DNA from: Pirellulaceae bacterium
GTDB taxonomy: Bacteria > Planctomycetota > Planctomycetia > Pirellulales > Pirellulaceae
Direction of reading: 5' to 3'
Assembly (NCBI GenBank): GCA_029243025.1
Contig: JAQWSU010000033.1
Span: 186,001 to 250,000, forward strand
Length of the DNA: 64,000 bases
Below the pieces are notes generated by a model. That model was not told the DNA's origin. It searched no databases and saw only the letters and a list, made by a program, of their open reading frames with translations. The position numbers and the translations under genes were made by a program. Positions 8,556-17,746 of this stretch are shown piece by piece (positions within the stretch are counted from its first letter, which is position 1; every line of letters begins with the position of its first letter).

Positions 8556-10457
8556 GTGATAAAACTCGACCCTGTATTTCTATTCACGATATCCGTGAGC
8601 CTGCTGCTTGGCTTTCCGCACCAGGGGAAATCGCAAATAGAAGACCCGATCGCATCGTTACCTCGAGGCGATGTTTCGATTCACCTGAGTTCCTTTACCA
8701 CAGGCATGCCTGTTCAAGAGGAATTCATCACGCCTGTTTTCACTCAGCGAGTCGGCCCCACGGATCTCGCGGAAATCCCAAATGGAAGCGGTGCGTTAAT
8801 TGTCACCAATTATGGTGGCGTCGCGTTCCGACTCGATCAAAGCGGCGTGGTGGCTCCAAGAGCATTTCTCGACTTAAACTCGCCGGAGAGTCCAAGTTTC
8901 AACCCGGCTTTTGAATTTGGCGGTGCCCATGGGCTAACGACGATTGCCTTCCACCCTGGGTTCAGCGACATGACGAGTCAGGGCTACCGCAAGTTTTACA
9001 CGGTCGAACCTGAAACAAGCGGATCCGGGGTTCCAGATTTCGTCCAGTCGGTCGTCGCGGGCGATCACCATCAAGAAGCGATCTATGAATACACGCTTGA
9101 ATCGGTCGAATCCGACCACTGCGCATCCGCCTGCGCGGCAAGCAAACGCGAATTGCTGCGAGTCCAGCAACCAGGCTGGCACCACAACTTGGCCGACTTA
9201 CTGTTTGATTCCGAAGGTCTGCTTTACATCGCATCCGCAGATGGAAACGTGGCCGGTCGCAAACCACCGATGATGTCTGATAACTCGGCGTTGCTAACGA
9301 ACATCTTCGGAAAGATTTTGCGAATCAACCCATTCGGAGACAACAGCGGTAATGGTCGATATGGAATCCCAGCAGACAACCCTTTTGTCGAGGCCACTGG
9401 CAATCCACTTGCAGAGATTTATGCCTATGGACTACGCAATCCTTATCGCATCGAGTTCGATACACGGACAGGGCAGATGTATGCTTCGGAAACGGGCGAG
9501 GAGCAGATTGAAAGCGTTGAACGAATCGTCTCGGGAGGTAATTTTGGCTGGAATACCAAAGAGGGGAGTTATCTTTACGATCGGACAACAAAGATCATCG
9601 CCGTCGACAACGACTTCGACGGCGATGGGAGAGGCGATTTTGCTCAGCAACATGGATTGACTGATCCGGTCCTCGAGTACGACCGTGACGAGGGGCGGGC
9701 AATCGTCGGCGCGCTACCCTATCGGGGCGATGCCATCCCCATCTTGCAGGGGCAGATCATTTTTGCTGATTTTTCGGGAGGTCTATTTCACGGCGATCCC
9801 GGCTCAGGGCAAGCATACCGAATGCTGCTCGATGAGTCCGAAGCAAGTCTTCCCTTCAACATCCACAGCGTCAATCAAGACTTGTCCGGAAACGCCTACG
9901 TGCTTGGCATCGCTCGACAGGATGACAACTTTGACGGCGTGATCGTCAGGTTACACGCCACCCCAACAATTGCTGGTGATTTCAACGGCAATGGAAACCT
10001 GGATGCCGCCGACATCGATCTTCTTTCGGCAGCAGTGCGGGAAGGCTCTCAAGCCAAGCGATTCGACCTGTCGAATGATGGCCAACTCGACGAAACCGAT
10101 CGTCGAATCTGGCTGGGCGATCTCAAGGGAACGATCCTGGGCGATTCCAACCTTGACGGTCGCTGGAACTCGACGGACTTCGTTATCGCGTTCCGATTCG
10201 GCCAATATCAAGATTCGATTCCTCAAAACTCGAGTTGGTCGGCCGGGGACTGGAATGGCGACGGCGACTTTAACTCATCCGATATCGTCGCAGCATTTCA
10301 GAACGGCGGCTACGCACAGGGAGTTCGCGCGGTCCCTGAGCCTTCCTCTCACGGGTTAGGCACTCTTGCTTTCAGCTTACTTGCGTTTGGTTTCCGAGGA
10401 AAGCAGCATCGCAAGAAACCGATCGCTAACAACAGGCTTGGCCATTTCGCGATTTAG
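8556..10457 (+). CDS. Secreted PQQ-dependent sugar dehydrogenase-like protein with dockerin and PEP-CTERM modules
   Basis: A 633-residue protein beginning at GTG 8556, with a signal peptide (FTISVSLLLGF) of about 25 residues. Residues 40-460 resemble the glucose/sorbosone dehydrogenase six-bladed propeller: GGAHGLTTIAFHPGF, LLFDSEGLLYIASADG, GKILRINP, AYGLRNPYRIEFD and SGGNFGWNTKEG are typical strands, and the conserved histidine of GWHHNLADL is present. Such enzymes oxidise sugar hydroxyls using PQQ. A dockerin-like region follows (DFNGNGNLDAAD, DSNLDGRWNSTD, DWNGDGDFNSSD), then VPEPSS, a hydrophobic stretch and a basic tail, a PEP-CTERM signal with an unusually long C-terminal extension of about 20 residues. 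The stop overlaps the convergent monooxygenase gene by 4 bp. Substrate is unknown and PQQ use is inferred. Confidence 0.85.
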   Translation: MIKLDPVFLFTISVSLLLGFPHQGKSQIEDPIASLPRGDVSIHLSSFTTGMPVQEEFITPVFTQRVGPTDLAEIPNGSGALIVTNYGGVAFRLDQSGVVAPRAFLDLNSPESPSFNPAFEFGGAHGLTTIAFHPGFSDMTSQGYRKFYTVEPETSGSGVPDFVQSVVAGDHHQEAIYEYTLESVESDHCASACAASKRELLRVQQPGWHHNLADLLFDSEGLLYIASADGNVAGRKPPMMSDNSALLTNIFGKILRINPFGDNSGNGRYGIPADNPFVEATGNPLAEIYAYGLRNPYRIEFDTRTGQMYASETGEEQIESVERIVSGGNFGWNTKEGSYLYDRTTKIIAVDNDFDGDGRGDFAQQHGLTDPVLEYDRDEGRAIVGALPYRGDAIPILQGQIIFADFSGGLFHGDPGSGQAYRMLLDESEASLPFNIHSVNQDLSGNAYVLGIARQDDNFDGVIVRLHATPTIAGDFNGNGNLDAADIDLLSAAVREGSQAKRFDLSNDGQLDETDRRIWLGDLKGTILGDSNLDGRWNSTDFVIAFRFGQYQDSIPQNSSWSAGDWNGDGDFNSSDIVAAFQNGGYAQGVRAVPEPSSHGLGTLAFSLLAFGFRGKQHRKKPIANNRLGHFAI

Positions 10458-10738
10458 TTTTTATACACTTTGTGCTGTGGCCGACCGGCTAAGATCTGCT
10501 CCTGCCCCCAATTCGTTACTTCGCGAAAAGCGTCACTCTGAATAAATGCCTTAAAAGCATCTTCGTCCGTCCACTCACTTGTGATCAGGTAGGATGCGTC
10601 GCCGGCAACATCTTTCCAAAGCGTCGATTCAGCATGCCCGTCTGCAGCTCGGAGAGCATCAATCACTGCGGCAAACTTATCTTCAAAATCTTGCTGTTTC
10701 CCTGGGATCACTTGGTAATTCATTCCAACCGTAATCAT
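10454..10738 (-). CDS. Antibiotic biosynthesis monooxygenase (ABM) domain protein
   Basis: A 94-residue single-domain protein of the dimeric alpha-beta barrel (ABM) family: MITVGMNYQVIPGKQQDFE, then HAESTLWKDV and YLITSEWTDEDAFKAFIQSD. The fold is found in small cofactor-free quinol monooxygenases and IsdG-like haem-degrading enzymes; which applies cannot be told from the sequence. An A/G-rich ribosome-binding site precedes ATG 10738. It overlaps the convergent sugar dehydrogenase gene by 4 bp at the stops. No signal peptide is seen, so it is cytoplasmic. Confidence 0.85.
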   Translation of the reverse strand: MITVGMNYQVIPGKQQDFEDKFAAVIDALRAADGHAESTLWKDVAGDASYLITSEWTDEDAFKAFIQSDAFREVTNWGQEQILAGRPQHKVYKN

Positions 10739-10904
10739 CTTTTCTCTCTTTCCTTTCCCGCGGTACTGCCGTGGAAGCGCGAGATAAGCTTGATGACGAA
10801 AAATCCGTTTGGCATCTGATCGTGAATTCAGAAACGAGCCTTGGTATACTACTCGCCAACTATCGGCTTTGGCTAAGACCTTTCACTACTGAAATGCTCG
10901 ACAA

Positions 10905-12698
10905 ATGCCCCCAATTATACTGGCTTTACTCGCCTTTTTACCAATTATTGTTGTGGCATTATTTTTAGTCGTGCTACGCTGGCCTGCAAGTCGCGCGATG
11001 CCTTTGTCCTATGCCACGGCCCTCTTGTTGGCACTGTTCATCTGGAAGGTGCCCTTGCTTCAGGTCACGGCGGCTTCCCTCAAGGGGCTAGTCATCGCTT
11101 TCACACTACTTTACATCATTTTCGGAGCGATCCTGCTCTTGGAAACCCTTCGTGTGAGCGGCGGCCTCCAAGTCATACGACAAGGTTTTTTTAACATTTC
11201 CGCCGACCGCCGGATCCAAGTGATCATCGTCGCTTGGCTTTTCGGGTCGTTCATCGAAGGCTCAGCCGGTTTCGGCACTCCCGCAGCCGTGGCCGTTCCG
11301 CTGTTAGTGGGCCTTGGCTTTCCGCCGATGGCCGCGGTAGTCTCAGGCATGATTATTCAGAGCACGCCCGTTTCCTTCGGAGCACTCGGAACACCCATTT
11401 TACAAGGCGTCGGCAAGGGGCTTGGAGGAGATCCCGACGTGCTCAGCTACGCACAGTCCCTGGGATACGTGGTTCAAGATGGACAATTGCCAGCGAGTTT
11501 CCTGGCGATGATCGCCAGTAAGGTGGCCACCGTGCATGCCATCACGGGTCTGTTAATTCCGTTGTTTGTCGTGACGTTAATGACACGTTTTTTCGGACCA
11601 AAACGGTCTTTTGCGGAAGGCCTTCAAGTTTGGCCATTTGCGATTTTCGCATCGCTGGCAATGACCATTCCCTACGTGATTGTGGCCTATAGCCTGGGGC
11701 CCGAATTTCCGTCGATCTTAGGTGGCCTCATCGGCCTAGCGGTGGTTGTCTCAGCAGCAAAAGCCGGCTGGTTAATGCCAGCGAAAAATCAAACCTGGGA
11801 CTTTGCTCCCCGCGATCAATGGGAGCCACAATGGATTGGCACGTTGGCACCAGAGTCGGATGACAAGGAGGTCGCAATGAGCGGTTTTTTGGCTTGGTTG
11901 CCTTATTTACTGGTGGCGATCTTGTTGGTCCTGACGAGACTGCCTGCGTTGGGCATCAAGGGGATCCTGAAAACTCTCGGCTTCATCCAGATCCCTCACC
12001 TCCTTCAGACTGATATCAACATCGAGGTGAGTCCGCTCTACCTACCGGGTACAATTTTCATTGTGGTATCGCTGGCAACTTTTTTCTTTCACCGCATTCA
12101 ACTTCGCCAATATACACAGGCTTGGAATCGTGCGGGACGAACCATCGTCGCTGCCTCAGTCGCTTTAATTTTCACGGTACCGATGGTTCAAGTATTCATC
12201 AATTCAGCGAACGGTGGAGCTGGCTACGATAAAATGCCACTAGTATTGGCCGAGGGCGTCGCATCGCTGACCGGATCGGCATGGCCCTTTTTCGCTCCGC
12301 TGATCGGTGGCTTTGGCGCCTTTGTTGCAGGCAGCAACACGATCAGCAATATGATGTTTTCCTTGTTCCAATTTGGGGTTGGCCAACGGATTGGCGTTGA
12401 TCCCACCTGGATTGTGGCCCTTCAGGCGGTTGGCGGAGCAGCAGGAAACATCATTTGCGTTCATAACGTGGTAGCCGCATCAGCCGTGGTTGGCTTAGTC
12501 GGACGCGAAGGCTCTGTCATTCGAAAGACCCTCCCAGCCTTTCTCTATTACGCCATCATGCCGGGCTGCCTCGGCTATGCAATCGTCTGGAGTGGCACGA
12601 AGGGAATCATCAACCTGGGCAGCCTCCTATTCTTAGCTGGCGCGACCCTCCTGCTGGCATTTGCAGCAATGCAACTACGAAAAGATCGGGCCACCTAA
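10905..12698 (+). CDS. lldP: L-lactate permease (LctP family)
   Basis: A 597-residue membrane protein with about 12-14 hydrophobic helices along its whole length. Family signatures are clear: [15 protein letters not shown] near residue 70, [20 protein letters not shown] near 115, and [18 protein letters not shown] near 465, followed by [20 protein letters not shown] near 505. LctP carriers import L- or D-lactate (and glycolate) with protons across the cytoplasmic membrane. No lactate dehydrogenase lies beside it. The gene is probably transcribed alone, with 166 bp upstream. The gene symbol reflects family membership; the exact substrate is not proved. Confidence 0.92.
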   Translation: MPPIILALLAFLPIIVVALFLVVLRWPASRAMPLSYATALLLALFIWKVPLLQVTAASLKGLVIAFTLLYIIFGAILLLETLRVSGGLQVIRQGFFNISADRRIQVIIVAWLFGSFIEGSAGFGTPAAVAVPLLVGLGFPPMAAVVSGMIIQSTPVSFGALGTPILQGVGKGLGGDPDVLSYAQSLGYVVQDGQLPASFLAMIASKVATVHAITGLLIPLFVVTLMTRFFGPKRSFAEGLQVWPFAIFASLAMTIPYVIVAYSLGPEFPSILGGLIGLAVVVSAAKAGWLMPAKNQTWDFAPRDQWEPQWIGTLAPESDDKEVAMSGFLAWLPYLLVAILLVLTRLPALGIKGILKTLGFIQIPHLLQTDINIEVSPLYLPGTIFIVVSLATFFFHRIQLRQYTQAWNRAGRTIVAASVALIFTVPMVQVFINSANGGAGYDKMPLVLAEGVASLTGSAWPFFAPLIGGFGAFVAGSNTISNMMFSLFQFGVGQRIGVDPTWIVALQAVGGAAGNIICVHNVVAASAVVGLVGREGSVIRKTLPAFLYYAIMPGCLGYAIVWSGTKGIINLGSLLFLAGATLLLAFAAMQLRKDRAT

Positions 12699-12850
12699 TA
12701 ATTCGGGCGACTGCATTTTGCGCTCTCGCGGGAAAAATTTACCAAACACGACAGTTCGTCATATTTGATACAGTTTCTCGCTCGGCCCAGCCGAACTGTA
12801 TTCACTAAGTGACGTCGGTTTGGCTCGAAATTAACCACGCAGATTCAAGC

Positions 12851-14476
12851 ATGGACAGCAGTTGCAGTCATCATCTGTCTCAGCCTCGCACCAGCACGTC
12901 TTCGACCTTGTGCTGCTTAGCACTGCTCATTCTCTGTTCGGTCGGCTGTCGCTACACGGGCAGTGTGAGTGACTACGTCCACAACGGCTTCAAGGTTGGC
13001 CCCAATTATCGCAAACCGGCGGTCGCCGTCGAAGAAGACTGGATCGACGGTTACGACAAACGACTGCTCAAAGAATTGCCCCGAAATAACGATTGGTGGG
13101 CAGTGTTTGATGATCCGAGGCTAACGGTACTGATTGAGCGGTCGTATCAGCAAAACATTCCATTGCGGGAAGCAGGCCTCCGCGTCTTGGAGTCACGTAC
13201 TGAACTCGGCATTACCGTCGGATCGTTGTTTCCACAACAGCAGGAAGCGGTTGGTGATTACAGTCGTGTTCAAATCAGTCGCAGCGATTTGACGAATCGT
13301 CCCCTCAAGATGATTCCCCGCGCCTTCAGTCGCTGGTCCACTGGCTTTGATGCTGCTTGGGAACTCGACGTTTGGGGACGATTTCGACGATCGATCGAAT
13401 CCGCCGAAGCTAGTCTCGATGCATCCGTTGAAGAATATGACGATATTTTGGTCACACTTCTTGCTGAGACCGCCGCCACCTACGTTGAATTGCGAGCCGC
13501 ACAGGAACGCATTCGCCTCGCCGAAGCCAACGTCAAGGCTCAACTGGGTTCCCTCGGAATTGCCGAGTCTCGGTATAACTCAGGAACTTCCGATGAGCTC
13601 GACGTCTTCCAGGCGAAGACCAATGTACGCAACACACAATCATTGATCCCAGAATTCAAAAAGCTTGAACGGAAAGCGATCATTCGCCTTTGCGTTCTAC
13701 AGGGAATCCCACCACAGAATTTACTGCCTGATCTGGGCGAAGGCCCGATCCCAGGGGTACCCAATCAGGTCACGGTTGGTATCCCGGCCGATTTATTGAG
13801 ACGGCGTCCGGACATCCGCCGAGCCGAGCGTGAGGTGGCAGCCCAAAGTGCTAAAATTGGTGTAGCAGCTTCCGAGATGCTGCCCCATTTTGCCATCCGC
13901 GGATCGCTCAACTACAACTCAGAAACGCTGAGCAGACTGTTTGCGTCCAAAAGTTTAGCAGGCGGAATCACCCCCGGTTTTTCCTGGGACTTGCTAAACT
14001 ACGGTAGGCTCCGCAACCAGGTGCTCCTTCAGGATGCGGTCTTCCAACAACGTGCCTTGAACTATCAACAAACGGTGCTAAAAGCCAGCGAAGACGCTGA
14101 GCGAGCGATCGTGTCATTCTTGCAAGACCAGGAACGAGTCAAATTACTCAGCGAGGCTGTGGCCGCCAACCAGCAAGCCTTGAAGATTGCGATCGATCAA
14201 TACAGGGCGGGCAACCGAAATTACAACCAAATCTTCACGCTACAAGCGTTTCTGGTTGAAGAGCAGGATGCTTTGGCTCGAGCCCGTCAATCTTTGGCGA
14301 CAAGCCTCATCTCCATCTACAAAGCGTTGGGCGGGGGTTGGCAGATACGCCTGAGTAATTTCTCGGAAATCGCCCTTGCCACCAACGAGTTAATTGAGGC
14401 CCCACCCGAGCAACCTCAGGCCCCTGAGATCAATCTCTTGCCGCCCGTTCCGCCGGAAGCAGATCCCGCCGACTAA
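12851..14476 (+). CDS. TolC/NodT-family outer-membrane efflux lipoprotein
   Basis: From ATG 12851 the protein has 541 residues; a GTG at 12809 would add 14. The signal peptide ends in a lipobox (LCSVGC), so the mature protein is probably lipid-anchored. GPNYRKPAV after the cysteine is typical of NodT/OprM-like factors. Two OEP repeats follow with long amphipathic helices: residues about 120-280 (DAAWELDVWGRFRRS, YVELRAAQERI) and 310-500 (DLLRRRPDIRRAEREVAAQ, PGFSWDLLNYGRLRNQV, AIDQYRAGNRNYNQIF). It forms the outer-membrane channel of a tripartite pump, and the obvious partner is the convergent membrane-fusion/RND operon, whose last gene ends 51 bp away. A proline/glutamate-rich tail of about 30 residues is unusual for the family. 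Confidence 0.93.
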   Translation: MDSSCSHHLSQPRTSTSSTLCCLALLILCSVGCRYTGSVSDYVHNGFKVGPNYRKPAVAVEEDWIDGYDKRLLKELPRNNDWWAVFDDPRLTVLIERSYQQNIPLREAGLRVLESRTELGITVGSLFPQQQEAVGDYSRVQISRSDLTNRPLKMIPRAFSRWSTGFDAAWELDVWGRFRRSIESAEASLDASVEEYDDILVTLLAETAATYVELRAAQERIRLAEANVKAQLGSLGIAESRYNSGTSDELDVFQAKTNVRNTQSLIPEFKKLERKAIIRLCVLQGIPPQNLLPDLGEGPIPGVPNQVTVGIPADLLRRRPDIRRAEREVAAQSAKIGVAASEMLPHFAIRGSLNYNSETLSRLFASKSLAGGITPGFSWDLLNYGRLRNQVLLQDAVFQQRALNYQQTVLKASEDAERAIVSFLQDQERVKLLSEAVAANQQALKIAIDQYRAGNRNYNQIFTLQAFLVEEQDALARARQSLATSLISIYKALGGGWQIRLSNFSEIALATNELIEAPPEQPQAPEINLLPPVPPEADPAD

Positions 14477-14527
14477 CTCCGGCTAAACCGCAGGTAAAAG
14501 GGTTTCGATCCGTGAAGGGCGAACCCA

Positions 14528-17500
14528 CTATTCCGTGGCCGGCTGACTCTTATCGTCATCTTCGGGCTGAACATCCAGCTGCGACGGTTCTCGCTGGAAA
14601 TTCATAATGACGTAATAGAAGACCGGCGTCAGGAAGATACCGAAAATAGTCACCCCGAGCATCCCGGCAAAAACGGATGTTCCTAACGTGTAACGCATTT
14701 CCGCCCCTGCACCCGTCGCGACCATCAGGGGCACGACGCCTAAGATAAAGGCAAACGAGGTCATCAAAATTGGCCGTAGTCGTAAACGACATGCCTCCAG
14801 TGTCGCGTCTCGCCGACTGGCTCCTTCTGCTTGTTGCTGTCGAGCGAATTCCACGATCAGAATCGCATTTTTACTGGCAAGTCCAACCAACACGACAAAG
14901 CCGATTTGCGTGAAGATATTTACGTCTAATGAATCGGCCTCAACGCCCACCACCGAGCAGAGTAGGCACATGGGCACCACCAAAATCACTGCCAGCGGTA
15001 ACAACCAACTTTCGTAGAGCGCCGCAAGCACAAGAAATACGAACAACACCGAGAGTCCAAAGACAAAAATGGCCGTGTTGCCTGCTTTCAACTGCATATA
15101 AGTCAGATCCGTCCAGGCATAAGACATAGAATCGGGCAACGTTTCTGTCGCAATGGCTTCCATCAACTTAACCGCCTGCCCTGAACTGGTACCTGACGCC
15201 GTTTGCCCATTGATCGCCGCCGACGGATACATGTTATACCGTCGAATCACCACCGGGCCGCTGGTCTCGCGAACCGACATCAACGTTGCCAAAGGTACCA
15301 TCTCGGCTTTCACGTTGCGGACGTAAAGCTGCTCAATATCACTCACTCGATTACGAAACTGAGCATCCGCCATCACATTCACTTGCCAGGATCGTCCGAA
15401 CTCATTGAAATTATTGACATAGTAAGAACCGAGATTAACCTGCAGCGTTGAAAAGACGGCGTTGGTCGAGATTCCCAATGCCTCGCACTTGGTCCGATCG
15501 ATATCGAGGAAGACCCACGGCGCGTCAGCGCTGAGGCCGCAAAACACTCCGGCCAACCCGGGATCTTCATTTGCGGAGTCGACAATCGTATCGGCAACTT
15601 CTTGCAACTCTCGCGTCCCCAGATCCCCCTTGTCTTCGATCATCATTCGATAACCGGCCGTCACGCCAAGACCATCGATAGGCGGTGCACCGAACACCGA
15701 AACGAGTGCCTCGCTGATTTGGACCCGACAGTCATCTCTCAATTTTTCCCCAATGGCATCCGCCGATCGGCTCGCTTGCAACCGCTCGGAAAAATCATCG
15801 AGCATCACATACATCGATCCGTAGCTGGGCGCATTCGCATTCAACAGCACGGATTGTCCGGAAATTCCAACGGTATGCTTCACACCAGGAATTTTTCTAG
15901 CAATTTGCTGAACGTGATCCATGACAACTTCGGTTCGTTGCAGCGATGCGGCATCCGGAAGTTGAACGTTCACCAACAAATACCCCTTGTCTTGCTGCGG
16001 AACGAATCCGGTGGGGACGCGAACAAACGTCCAATAGGTCATCACCAACAATCCGCCATAGACAATCAGGACGATAAGATTGACACGCAGAAAGCCTCGT
16101 ACAACCCCCGTGTATGCGTTCGTCGCGAACCCAAAAGACAGATTGAATAATTTGAAAAACCACCCCAACAACAGGTCGAGCAACCAGGTTAAAGGATCGC
16201 GTTTCGCCCCTTTCGGTTTTAGCAACAAGGCGGCCAACGCCGGACTGAGGGTCAATGAATTGAAGGCCGAAATGACGGTAGATACGGCGATGGTGATGGC
16301 AAACTGCCGAAAGAACTCACCCGTGATGCCCGAGATAAATGCGCAAGGCACAAAGACTGCGGCCAACACAAGGGCCACCGCCACAATAGCACCGGAGACT
16401 TCGTCCATCGCCCGCCTCGCAGCCTCCTTAGGTGAGAGCCCCTTTTCCAACCACCGCTCGACGTTCTCTACAACGACGATCGCGTCATCAACCACAATTC
16501 CGATTGCCAGCACGAGGCCAAACAGGGAGAGATTATTCAAACTAAAACCGACACCCGCCATCACCGCAAAGGTGCCTAAAATGGCGACGGGAACAGCCAC
16601 CAAGGGAATCAATGCGGCGCGCCAATTCTGCAAAAAGACAAGCATGACGATGGCGACTAAAATCAGCGCATCGCGGAATGCCTTGAACACTTCACCGATC
16701 GATTCCTGGATGAAGGGCGTCGTATCGTAAACGATTCGGTAGTCGAGTCCTTCCGGGAAACGTTCCTTGAGTCGCTCCATCGTGTCCTCGACGCTCTTGG
16801 CCGTTTTGATGGCGTTGGACCCGGGTAACTGAAAGATGGACAGCGCGACGGACGGGCGTCCATCTAACGTACAGGTTTGGCCGTATTGCTGCGCGCCGAG
16901 TTCCAGACGCGCCACATCACTCAAGCGAACCACACTGGCCGTTTGGCGATTCTCCTGTTGGCGAACCTTGACGATCATTTGCTGGAACTGTTCCACCGTC
17001 ACCAAACGGCCCAACGTGTTGATCGTCAATTGAAACTGTTGCCCTTCCGGTGCGGGCTGTTGGCCAACTTGGCCCGCGGCAATTTGGATATTCTGTTGTT
17101 GAATCGCGCGCACCACATCGTTCGTCGTGACATCCATCGAACTGAGCTTGTCAGGATCCAACCACACCCGCATGCTGTAATCCCGTTGGCCCATATAAGT
17201 CACGTCACCCACATCGGACAACCGAGCCAATTCATCACGGATTTGGATCGTGGCGTAATTACTGAGATACAAATCGCTGTAACGTGGCTTCTCCGTTGCC
17301 GGATCCACCTCAGAAACCAAGTTCACAATCATCAATTTACTAGGAGAAGTCTTCTTGACGGAAACACCTTGCTTTTGCACCAACTCGGGCACCAGCGGCA
17401 AAGCCAGTGCCACACGATTTTGCACCAGCACTTGTGCCATCTTGAGGTCCGTACCCAAATTAAAAGTGATCGTGAGCTGGTAGGAACCATCGTTACCACT

Positions 17501-17746
17501 TTCCGAGGACATATACATCATGTCCTGTACGCCATTCACCTGCTGTTCAATCGGTGCGGCGACGGTATCCCGAACAATCTCTGCGTTCGCCCCCGGATAG
17601 CTGGCGGTGACGATGACGGTCGGAGGCGTCACATCGGGATACTGCGCGATTGGCAAGGTCACTACCGCGATCGCGCCGGCCAAAGAGATGACGATCGACA
17701 TGACAGCGGCAAAGATTGGTCGGTCAATGCAAAAACGCGAGATCAC
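14528..17746 (-). CDS. RND efflux pump inner-membrane subunit, second of two (AcrB/MexB-like)
   Basis: A 1072-residue HAE1-type RND transporter. I place the start at GTG 17746, which gives VISRFCIDRPIFA, the usual AcrB beginning; its GTG shares the GTGA overlap with the stop of the upstream RND gene, so the two are translationally coupled. Twelve membrane helices in two halves with two large periplasmic loops are visible. The proton-relay residues are present: Asp-Asp in GIVVDDAIVVVENVER (TM4) and Lys in GLASKNAILIVEFARQQ (TM10). The pump exports hydrophobic compounds using proton motive force, with the membrane-fusion protein at 21099 and probably the TolC-like lipoprotein at 12851. It is close to its neighbour and looks like an old tandem duplication. 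Confidence 0.95.
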   Translation of the reverse strand: MISRFCIDRPIFAAVMSIVISLAGAIAVVTLPIAQYPDVTPPTVIVTASYPGANAEIVRDTVAAPIEQQVNGVQDMMYMSSESGNDGSYQLTITFNLGTDLKMAQVLVQNRVALALPLVPELVQKQGVSVKKTSPSKLMIVNLVSEVDPATEKPRYSDLYLSNYATIQIRDELARLSDVGDVTYMGQRDYSMRVWLDPDKLSSMDVTTNDVVRAIQQQNIQIAAGQVGQQPAPEGQQFQLTINTLGRLVTVEQFQQMIVKVRQQENRQTASVVRLSDVARLELGAQQYGQTCTLDGRPSVALSIFQLPGSNAIKTAKSVEDTMERLKERFPEGLDYRIVYDTTPFIQESIGEVFKAFRDALILVAIVMLVFLQNWRAALIPLVAVPVAILGTFAVMAGVGFSLNNLSLFGLVLAIGIVVDDAIVVVENVERWLEKGLSPKEAARRAMDEVSGAIVAVALVLAAVFVPCAFISGITGEFFRQFAITIAVSTVISAFNSLTLSPALAALLLKPKGAKRDPLTWLLDLLLGWFFKLFNLSFGFATNAYTGVVRGFLRVNLIVLIVYGGLLVMTYWTFVRVPTGFVPQQDKGYLLVNVQLPDAASLQRTEVVMDHVQQIARKIPGVKHTVGISGQSVLLNANAPSYGSMYVMLDDFSERLQASRSADAIGEKLRDDCRVQISEALVSVFGAPPIDGLGVTAGYRMMIEDKGDLGTRELQEVADTIVDSANEDPGLAGVFCGLSADAPWVFLDIDRTKCEALGISTNAVFSTLQVNLGSYYVNNFNEFGRSWQVNVMADAQFRNRVSDIEQLYVRNVKAEMVPLATLMSVRETSGPVVIRRYNMYPSAAINGQTASGTSSGQAVKLMEAIATETLPDSMSYAWTDLTYMQLKAGNTAIFVFGLSVLFVFLVLAALYESWLLPLAVILVVPMCLLCSVVGVEADSLDVNIFTQIGFVVLVGLASKNAILIVEFARQQQAEGASRRDATLEACRLRLRPILMTSFAFILGVVPLMVATGAGAEMRYTLGTSVFAGMLGVTIFGIFLTPVFYYVIMNFQREPSQLDVQPEDDDKSQPATE

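Noticed and set aside
15602-16730. Long plus-strand frames opposite the RND pump genes
   Set aside because: They are antisense shadows of strongly conserved RND coding sequence with rare-codon, Arg/Asn/Thr-rich translations.
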